Below, one piece after another: positions 37,395 through 48,300 of a DNA stretch of 64,000 nt; position 1 is the stretch's first letter, and each line of letters starts with the position of its first letter. The notes below the pieces were generated by a model. The model was given only the letters and a program-made list of their open reading frames with translations, searched no databases and was not told where the DNA came from. The stretch spans positions 138,501 through 202,500 of the forward strand of contig CM035359.1 in the NCBI GenBank assembly GCA_020137815.1. Direction: 5' to 3'. A program made the translations under genes and the position numbers. Origin of the DNA: Hormiphora californensis. Taxonomy: Eukaryota > Ctenophora > Tentaculata > Cydippida > Pleurobrachiidae.

Positions 37395-38960
37395 CAGGGT
37401 GTCCCATATATTCTCCGGGTCGGTTGGCGAGCTGTCACGCAAAAACGGTGATAGTTGTGTGAAAACAAACTGCGGTAGTGTGCTGGATTAATTCCTTCCT
37501 AACTGATGGCTTTGTTTTAAAATTAAATTTCAAAAGTTCATTTTTCATGAATGAACATTGTTGCCGTTCATTCATGAATTCTGAAATATTGTTTACCTTG
37601 AGTAAGTAACTTTTCTTTGGCTCGCAATTATCTTTCCATTGAGCACCATAAAACTCAAATTGAAGCACCAGGTCACATGACAGTTGAGAAAATGAACATG
37701 CATGATTTTGGCTCTTTTTGCGACTTTCAATCGGCTGTATCACCGCTACCTTACCTTCAATCTTTTTGAAACTTTGGGTGAACATTGGATAAGCAAAGAT
37801 CTTTGCTCACAAGAAAAATCAAGGTCAAAACTCAAAGTTCATTTTTAAGTTTTGGTAGTTCATTCCACTCATTCAGGAACCAACAACCCTAAAGTGATGG
37901 AAAAGTGTTGGATTTTGTTTGGCCAATGTCCTGCAATGACAGAGAGGTGTAGTAACGTGTTTCCGGGCTAGTTAGTGGGTGTCCATGTGATCTTGGTGAT
38001 ACCTGACACCTTCACTGAGCAATAATCAAGGGATTTTCTCGAATTCAAGCATGTGATTTGGGTTTTCTGCGATTGGTATCGTGCAGCAATGTTAAGAGAT
38101 CTCATAGCCTTCGAAAATGGTGGTTAGTTCAATGAAATGAGTTGAGTTATGATCGAAAATGGTCGTTGAGTTCAATGTGGCATCGGTTTTAATCTTATTG
38201 ATCATAAATCAACTCAATTTATTGAACGTATCATCATTTTTGAGGTGCTATGTGATCTCTCAAGATTGCTGCACGATACCAATCGCAGTAGACCCGAATC
38301 ACATGCTTGAATTCGAGAAAATCCCTTGATTATTGCTCAGTGAAGGTGTCAGGTATCACCAAGATCACATGGACACCCACTAACTAGCCCGGAAACACGT
38401 AACTACACCTCTCTGTCATTGCAGGACATTGGCCAAACAAAATCCAACACTTTTCCATCACTTTAGGGTTGTTGGTTCCTGAATGAGTGGAATGAACTAC
38501 CAAAACTTAAAAATGAACTTTGAGTTTTGACATTGATTTTTCTTGTGAGCAAAGATCTTTGCTTATCCAATGTTCACCCAAAGTTTCAAAAAGATTGAAG
38601 GTAAGGTAGCGGTGATACAGCCGATTGAAAGTCGCAAAAAGAGCCAAAATCATGCATGTTCATTTTCTCAACTGTCATGTGACCTGGTGCTTCAATTTGA
38701 GTTTTATGGTGCTCAATGGAAAGATAATTGCGAGCCAAAGAAAAGTTACTTACTCAAGGTAAACAATATTTCAGAATTCATGAATGAACGGCAGCAATGT
38801 TCATTCATGAAAAATGAACTTTTGAAATTTAATTTTAAAACAAAGCCATCAGTTAGGAAGGAATTAATCCAGCACACTCCCGCAGTTTGTTTTCACACAA
38901 CTATCACCGTTTTTGCGTGACAGCTCGCCAACCGACCCGGAGAATATATGGGACACCCTG
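37395..38960. mobile_element. 1.57-kb foldback element, ends CAGGGTGTCCCA, TA-flanked
   Basis: CAGGGTGTCCCATATATTCT at the left end and its exact complement at the right, each flanked by TA (37393-37394, 38961-38962). Arms of about 720 bp are nearly identical around a loop of about 110 bp (about 38120-38235). Each arm carries the same 116-codon frame with one residue difference; this follows from arm identity and is no evidence of coding. The high arm identity implies recent origin or gene conversion. Confidence 0.85.
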
Positions 38961-39366
38961 TACAAGTCAAGATTAATTCCAATTCTATAGAATTTTATAG
39001 AATTTTATGAGTTTGACTTTGTTAAAATGTGCATGTTAAATCATTTATTAAACCCAATCGTCGGATAGTGAAATAGCCGGGCTGACGTCAAAAAAAGCAT
39101 TTATTTTCATTTCAAATACATATATGGTGTGTCTACAAAATTCTAGGAAACTCAAGACAACCCTAAAAATCTCACTACTATAACTAACTGTCTGGGGGTG
39201 CCGACCCGATCTGTTCACCAGATTGACAACTAACATCAAATTTACTAACATCAAATTTACTACATACTTAAAGTAACATCAAATTTACCTGACCACGAAT
39301 TACTGTTAAGAATGAAATTAAAACAAGTTAAATATCCGGGTATTACGCAGCTAATTACGAGCTATA

Positions 39367-42300
39367 TCATTTCATACCCTTATCCACTACCGCCATCAAT
39401 TTCTTATCGTTAGTATTGAGAATCTTCTGACAAGTCAGAGTAAAGACTCGCTCAAAGACGCGGGGTGGGGTGTTCGATGCGATGAGCTTTAACGTTATCT
39501 GGCCAGTTTTACCTGCAGGGATGATGTGTCACACTATATATGGGCGAAGACCTGTCTGGCGGTGTCAGACCCCAATTTGATTGTCAAATCTCAAAGTGCT
39601 TGACTGACTGGAGGCACTCGGGTTCTATACTGCCTATAATGTTTTACTTTGTGTGATGAGAATTGGGAGCCCTGGGATACCTGAATTGAAGAAGATCCAT
39701 TTCCCGTGAGCGGTAGACTTGATGAATGCGTTAGTCTGAAGAGCCTTCCATTGACCTGGCAGGGTTGGAATAATATTAGAGAAAGTGTACACATGGTTCA
39801 CACATCAGATCTGTTTAGACTATACCACCCTCGTGAAACCGAGACGCACTTACAAATAACTCGAGGTTTCCAGTCGGTGGGTTTTTAATTTTTATGGTGT
39901 TACGATGGGAAACACAAAATAGGTACTTTATGAATTATTTACCTTGGGTAAGCAGATGGGAGAAGCTGTTTAGAAGAAAGGAGAAGATGTTGGTGGCGAG
40001 AGAGAAGTATAGAAGGAACCAGAAGATAAGGAAAAAGTAACTGTTGACAACATTTGGGGCGAGGACACACAACCCTGAAAATGAGTGTTGAGTAACTGAA
40101 ACAAAACTAAAAATGGTGGGAATTTTGTAATGGTGCGGTAACATTGATCGGTTACAATGATATCATTTTAACATTACGAAATTCCCACAATCACTGTAAC
40201 CGATATCGGTTACAGTGATTGAGACCTGTACTGGGTTGTGTCGTGTTCGAACTTCGATGTTCGATGAAGGGGCTACCGTTGTTTTTTTGATAGAAAGAGA
40301 GAATCTGATTCTCTTTCTCTCAAAATAAACATGATACAGATTACAGTCGGACCCCGATTTACCGGGATACTCGGGGAAAGAGTTTTGCCTGGTATCCGTA
40401 TATCGGCGGTCAGAGCATTTTAATTGGCCTGACCCATTCTCGGAGCGTGCGAGAACTGTGGTCAGAGCATTGGCCTGACAGTATTATATCGGGGTACCCG
40501 GTATATCGAGGTACCCAGTATATCAGGGTCTGATTGCAGAACCATGCTCACTAAAACCTAAATTGACTGATTCGTGACGACGTGACCAGCTTGTCACTTA
40601 AAGTTAATGAGCTAGTCAAGATCTACTGATGATAATGTCTCGACAAGCTATCATTAACGAAATAATACCTTTCACTCTATGTCTCGTCGACACATCATCA
40701 TCATTGTCGGTTTTTGAAACTTGTTGAATTACACAAAAAAGTCTCTTAAACATCCCGCTTTAGCTTGAACCACTAGCACGATCAATCGTGACGTAAAAAG
40801 ACAGTACTTTTGAGTTTTGGGTTTTCGATTTTTCGACATTTCTCAACCCCTTGATAAGATTAAAACTTTGAGGTTGAAGGTTCGATTTAGTAGAGTTCTT
40901 TCTAACCTCCAAATTTAAAGTCTCTATCTCATCAAGGGGTGCAGTATTGGTGTGAAGTATCACGAAAGTGGGGGACATGATCAATGTCAATGTGGGGGAC
41001 ATGATCAGTGTTAATGTGGGGGACATGATCAGTGTCAATGTGGGGGACATGATCAGTGTCAATGTGGTGGACATGATCAGTGTCAATGTGGTGGACATGA
41101 TCAGTGTCAATGTCACAGTTGACCGCCCACTGATGTTTGTTGACGGGAGGCGCGGCGACAGGAACGTGTCAAAAGACTACACGCGCGCAGAGTACCGTGG
41201 GAAATTTGAGTGTTACTCCCACGGTTGGTTGGTGCGCTGACAAGCGTCAGTGTATCCAATTCAACCTACCACTTTCATCCACTAATCCAGTTGTTCCCCA
41301 CATTTTCACCTCACACGAGACCATCTTAGGAAACAATTTATCCACCGGATTGTTCAAGTTGCCTGAGGGAGTGACGGTTAGATTTAATTTTCTTAATTTG
41401 ATCTTACGAACTAGCTCACAGCGTGAGCTACACATACCTCAACCATGACCAATGTGAATTAGATCAGTACTAAAGCCTCAACAGTATTGTGATCATTTTG
41501 AAATCGAGCAATTTGTGTTCAAAATAATTTTGTAGGTTGTTGTGTAAACTTCAAAACTAAAGAAAGTTTTAGTTAGTTGCTAAAATTAACATTCCTCCAC
41601 TAACCTGGATTCGGCTTGCTGATGTAAGACAACCAGTCCGATCCATAGGTGAGAAAACTGGACACTTTAAATATCTGAAATAGCATGGTGCAGTCGGACC
41701 CCGAATTAACGGAACCCCAATTTACCAGGAGGATAAACTTCCCCAGATATTGGAAATTCACAGTACAATTTGGAACCAATATAATACCGGGCACCTCAAT
41801 TTACCGGGGAAAAAACCAGCTTCCCCGAGCATCCCGGTAAATCGAGGTCCGACTGTATATACTTGCCTGGCTAGACTGTGTTTCGGGCGCCCCGCCCCCG
41901 AATCTTTACAAATGTAAAGGGAGGGTTAGTACATAACAAGTATATACCTGGTTAGTGGCAATTAGAGTTCCTATCGTTAGGACCAGGTTGAGAAACTTAT
42001 TGGTAATAACCACGAAAACCAACCAGTGCTTCACTTTTATCAACTCTAGTGGTCCTGTATAATGGTTAGGTTGTGTTACTCAAAAGTTAAACGGTCCTGT
42101 TATTCAGTTATTGGGAGATGTTGTGTTACCCAAGTCTCGAATGCAGTCCTGTGTTATATGTAGTGGTAATTCCAAAAAGAAGCAAGGGATGTCAGGTGAT
42201 GTTTAGTTAGAATTGGGGTGCTTGAGAGAGGGATCATGAATCTACTCCACACCTTATCCCACCATGTCTCGTAGATATGACATTGACTCCACCTTATCCC

Positions 42301-45300
42301 AACATGTCTCAAAGATATGACATTGACTCCACCTTATCCCAACATGTCTCAAAGATATGACATTGACTCCACCTTACCCCACCATGTCTCGAAGATATGA
42401 CATTGACTCCACCTTCTTATCCCACCATGTCTCAAAGATATGACATTGACTCCACCTTACCCCACTATGTCTCGAAGATATGACATTGACTCCACCTTAC
42501 CCCACCATGTCTCAAAGATATGACATTGACTCCACCTTATCCTACCATGTCTCAAAGATATGACATTGACTCCACCTTACCCCAACATGTCGCGAAGATA
42601 TGACATTGACTCCACCTTACCCCACCATGTCTCAAAGATATGACATTGACTCCACCTTACCCCACCATGTCTCAAAGATATGACATTGACTCCACCTTAC
42701 CCCACCATGTCTCGAAGATATGACATTGACTCCACCTTACCCCACCATGTCTCAAAGATATGACATTGACTCCACCTTATCCCACTATGTCTCAAAGATA
42801 TGACATTGACTCCACCTTACCCCACTATGTCTCGAAGATATGACATTGACTCCACCTTACCCCACTATGTCTCAAAGATATGACATTAATGACACAGTGT
42901 CGCGCTTCGTCAGCAGACGTTTTCAATGTTCATAGTGTCCGATTGTCCGAAATCGGTCACAAGCTGAAATCTAGACAAACTTTTCTAATTCTCTTCCTTT
43001 ACATTCTGCTGTCTCTTTCTCTTTCTTGTTACAAGGTCACGTGATTAGATGTGGAACATCTCGACATGATAACAACGTCTAGTGTCACCGATTCGCTCTC
43101 TCTATCTGCTGAGTATAACTCTCTCGTCATGACGAAGAAGATGTGACTCTCTTCCTTTCTCTCTATTTCTGTGGCTATTATATCTCTTTCTCTCTCTCCC
43201 TCTCTTTCTCTTGTCATGACGAAGCGCCACGCTCTACCACACTCAGCACCACAGCTAGTCACGTGACCCTGTCAACGATTTCAGACACCATGATCACGTC
43301 TACTGACGAAGCGCCACACTTTGCCACACTCAGAACCAATTACAGAATCGGTGTAACACATTGCTTGGGGCTGATTACCCCCAGTAAGACACGTGATACG
43401 TGATACCTGAGTGCAAAAATGCTCCCAATTAGGCCGACCTACACCACTTTGCCGTGTTCCTGCGAAGGAACTAAAAAAGATATCGCCAAACCAAGCAGCC
43501 AAAAGTTAGTAAATTATCTAATCAACATATTGTGAAAGTTTGAGCTCTCTACCTCATCAGGTTGCAGAGATCTGAGCGCTCAAAGTTAGAGGAGGTTTTT
43601 GGGCTAAAGCTTCATTCAGGAACGACCGATTTTACTGAAATTCGAGTACAATAAATGGCAGGTAGCCATCTACCTTGTCCTAAAATTTCAGAGCAAAATA
43701 TTCACAACTTTTGACGCTATGTCGATTTGAACAGTCTCAGTCATTTAAAAACACACAGTATCTCGTTCATAATATCCTACAATTGCAATTTAGTATTTAC
43801 CCTTTGCGACCATGCACTCGCTGAGACGGCGTGATAACCATACCGCTGCTTTCTCAATCTTCTCCTTTTCTTCCGACTCAGACTCCACTTTTTTGCTATC
43901 CATACACATCAACTTGCCTGTGAGGAGTGCAGGGTTATCAGGAGCTCTCTGTTTGATCAAGGGGAGTGGTTATCAGGAGATGTCTGTCGGGTACCGATCA
44001 TATAAAATTTATAAGAAATATCAGAGAATCTGAACGTGGCCAGCGCCGCCCGACATGTCAATTATGACAGGTATGCCAGACTAAACTGGGTCGAGATTGT
44101 CAGACACTGACTGTACATCGCGCAACCTCGGCCCGGTGCGAAGAGGACGGTCTTATATGAGACAAGGTCGAGATATAGGAGCTGAGGATTGGTGACATTG
44201 GCACACGTGCAGAGAGTTCGAACTGTATGCCTCTTCTTCCTGGGTACCATTGCCACCTATTCGTGCAGTGTGAGAGTTTTTCACACACGAAGCGAGAATA
44301 GGTGGCAATGGTACCAGGGAAGATGATCGCCGCAGGAACCGACCGAAACAAGTAAACAACCAATCAGAACTCGTTATTTAGGTCACGTGATTGGTTATCA
44401 GCCAATCAGGGACCAGTATTTCCTGATTCGGTCGGTTCCTGAGGATCGGGCATACAAAGTTTTCAATAATAAACTATGCGGCCCATACTTATACTTGACA
44501 GCTCAAGACTAAAGTCTTGCAAGGCCTTGTGTATTATCTCAGCTATGTACAGTCTGGCGCCGCCGATCCAATCTGAGCGCACTGTCGAGAATTTGAGAAT
44601 CAAATCGAGGCCTGGCGCCGCTACACAGGCTAAGTAAGTACAAATTACTTCAATCCGTGATCGTCTGGATCATAATAGTCTGGAGATGTCAAGTAAGACA
44701 GCTTTAAACGATATAATTTATCTTCCTCCAAATTTGCGTTTCAATCTATTTGAACGTCACTGGTTAAGTTAGGTTGGGTCGGCACCGCCAGACACTGTCT
44801 GAGACTGTCAGTTGGTAATGAAATTATCCCTCCGGCCTCCACGCGAGCGCCCCAGTTACCAAGAGTAAGACTGTCAGAGCATTGACCTGACAGGTCTGAG
44901 ACAGATCACGAGCGAAAATACATGAAAACACTTACAGATGGGCTTGATTTCCCCAATGGGCGAGCTCTTATAGATCAGGTAGGGCAGCCAATAGAGAAAG
45001 GCCATGAGGAAGAAATAGAAGGGAATCCATTGGTACCAGAGGAGGTACACTTTAGTAACGTTCGGGTAGAGACCATCTGGTACTATACCAGGGTAGGGTA
45101 CCTATAGTAGGGAGGTACACTTTAGTTGGGGTAGAGACCATCTGGTACTATACCAGGGTAGGGTACCTATAGTAGGGAGGTACACTTTAGTTAGGGTAGA
45201 GACCATCTGGTACTATACCAGGGTAGGGTACCTGTAGTAGGGAGGTACACTTTAGTTAGGGTAGAGACCATCTGGTACTATACCAGGGTAGGGTACCTGT

Positions 45301-48300
45301 AGTAGGGAGGTACACTTTAGTTAGGGTAGAGACCATCTGGTACTATACCAGGGTAGGGTACCTGTAGTAGGGAGGTACACTTTAGTTAGGGTAGAGACCA
45401 TCTGGTACTATACCAGGGTAGGGTACCTGTAGTAGGGAGGTACACTTTAGTTAGGGTAGAGACCATCTGGTACTATACCAGGGTAGGGTACCTATAGTAG
45501 GGAGGTACACTTTAGTTAGGGTAGAGACCATCTGGTACTATACCAGGGTAGGGTACCTATAGTAGGGAGGTACACTTTAGTTAGGGTAGAGACCATCTGG
45601 TACTATACCAGGGTAGGGTACCTGTAGTAGGGAGGTACACTTTAGTTAGGGTAGAGACCATCTGGTACTATACCAGGGTAGGGTACCTGTAGTAGGGAGG
45701 TACACTTTAGTTAGGGTAGAGACCATCTGGTACTATACCAGGGTAGGGTACCTGTAGTAGGGAGGTACACTTTAGTTAGGGTAGAGACCATCTGGTACTA
45801 TACCAGGGTAGGGTACCTATAGTAGGGAGGTACACTTTAGTTAGGGTAGAGACCATCTGGTACTATACCAGGGTAGGGTACCTGTAGTAGGGAGGTACAC
45901 TTTAGTTAGGGTAGAGACCATCTGGTACTATACCAGAGGTAGGGTACCTGTAGTAGGGAGGTACACTTTAGTTAGGGTAGAGACCATCTGGTACTATACC
46001 AGGGTAGGGTACCTGTAGTAGGGAGGTACACTTTAGTTAGGGTAGAGACCATCTGGTACTATACCAGGGTAGGGTACCTATAGTAGGGAGGTACACTTTA
46101 GTTAGGGTAGAGACCATCTGGTACTATACCAGGGTAGGGTACCTGTAGTAGGGAGGTACACTTTAGTTAGGGTAGAGACCATCTGGTACTATACCAGGGT
46201 AGGGTACCTATAGTAGGGAGGTACACTTTAGTTAGGGTAGAGACCATCTGGTACTATACCAGGGTAGGGTACCTATAGTAGGGAGGTACACTTTAGTTAG
46301 GGTAGAGACCATCTGGTACTATACCAGGGTAGGGTACCTATAGTAGGGAGGTACACTTTAGTTAGGGTAGAGACCATCTGGTACTATACCAGGGTAGGGT
46401 ACCTGTAGTAGGGAGGTACACTTTAGTTAGGGTAGAGACCATCTGGTACTATACCAGGGTAGGGTACCTGTAGTAGTAGGGAGGTACACTTTAGTTAGGG
46501 TAGAGACCATCTGGTACTATACCAGGGTAGGGTACCTGTAGTAGGGAGGTACACTTTAGTTAGGGTAGAGACCATCTGGTACTATACCAGGGTAGGGTAC
46601 CTATAGTAGGGAGGTACACTTTAGTTAGGGTAGAGACCATCTGGTACTATACCAGGGTAGGGTACCTGTAGTAGGGAGGTACACTTTAGTTAGGGTAGAG
46701 ACCATCTGGTACTATACCAGGGTAGGGTACCTAGTAGTAGGGAGGTACACTTTAGTTAGGGTAGAGACCATCTGGTACTATACCAGGGTAGGGTACCTGT
46801 AGTAGTAGGGAGGTACACTTTAGTTAGGGTAGAGACCATCTGGTACTATACCAGGGTAGGGTACCTGTAGTAGGGAGGTACACTTTAGTTAGGGTAGAGA
46901 CCATCTGGTACTATACCAGGGTAGGGTACCTGTAGTAGGGAGGTACACTTTAGTTAGGGTAGAGACCATCTGGTACTATACCAGGGTAGGGTACCTGTAG
47001 TAGGGAGGTACACTTTAGTTAGGGTAGAGACCATCTGGTACTATACCAGGGTAGGGTACCTGTAGTAGTAGGGAGGTACACTTTAGTTAGGGTAGAGACC
47101 ATCTGGTACTATACCAGGGTAGGGTACCTGTAGTAGGGAGGTACACTTTAGTTAGGGTAGAGACCATCTGGTACTATACCAGGGTAGGGTACCTGTAGTA
47201 GGGAGGTACACTTTAGTTAGGGTAGAGACCATCTGGTACTATACCAGGGTAGGGTACCTGTAGTAGGGAGGTACACTTTAGTTAGGGTAGAGACCATCTG
47301 GTACTATACCAGGGTAGGGTACCTGTAGTAGGGAGGTACACTTTAGTTAGGGTAGAGACCATCTGGTACTATACCAGGGTAGGGTACCTGTAGTAGGGAG
47401 GTACACTTTAGTTAGGGTAGAGACCATCTGGTACTATACCAGGGTAGGGTACCTGTAGTAGGGAGGTACACTTTAGTTAGGGTAGAGACCATCTGGTACT
47501 ATACCAGGGTAGGGTACCTATAGTAGGGAGGTACACTTTAGTTAGGGTAGAGACCATCTGGTACTATACCAGGGTAGGGTACCTGTAGTAGGGAGGTACA
47601 CTTTAGTTAGGGTAGAGACCATCTGGTACTATACCAGGGTAGGGTACCTGTAGTAGTAGGGAGGTACACTTTAGTTAGGGTAGAGACCATCTGGTACTAT
47701 ACCAGGGTAGGGTACCTGTAGTAGGGAGGTACACTTTAGTTAGGGTAGAGACCATCTGGTACTATACCAGGGTAGGGTACCTGTAGTAGGGAGGTACACT
47801 TTAGTTAGGGTAGAGACCATCTGGTACTATACCAGGGTAGGGTACCTGTAGTAGGGAGGTACACTTTAGTTAGGGTAGAGACCATCTGGTACTATACCAG
47901 GGTAGGGTACCTGTAGTAGGGAGGTACACTTTAGTTAGGGTAGAGACCATCTGGTACTATACCAGGGTAGGGTACCTGTAGTAGGGAGGTACACTTTAGT
48001 TAGGGTAGAGACCATCTGGTACTATACCAGGGTAGGGTACCTGTAGTAGGGAGGTACACTTTAGTTAGGGTAGAGACCATCTGGTACTATACCAGGGTAG
48101 GGTACCTGTAGTAGGGAGGTACACTTTAGTTAGGGTAGAGACCATCTGGTACTATACCAGGGTAGGGTACCTGTAGTAGGGAGGTACACTTTAGTTAGGG
48201 TAGAGACCATCTGGTACTATACCAGGGTAGGGTACCTGTAGTAGGGAGGTACACTTTAGTTAGGGTAGAGACCATCTGGTACTATACCAGGGTAGGGTAC

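Noticed and set aside
37435-38920. Two identical 116-codon frames facing each other
   Set aside because: They are mirror images produced by the inverted arms of the foldback element; no start context, family motif or independent conservation.
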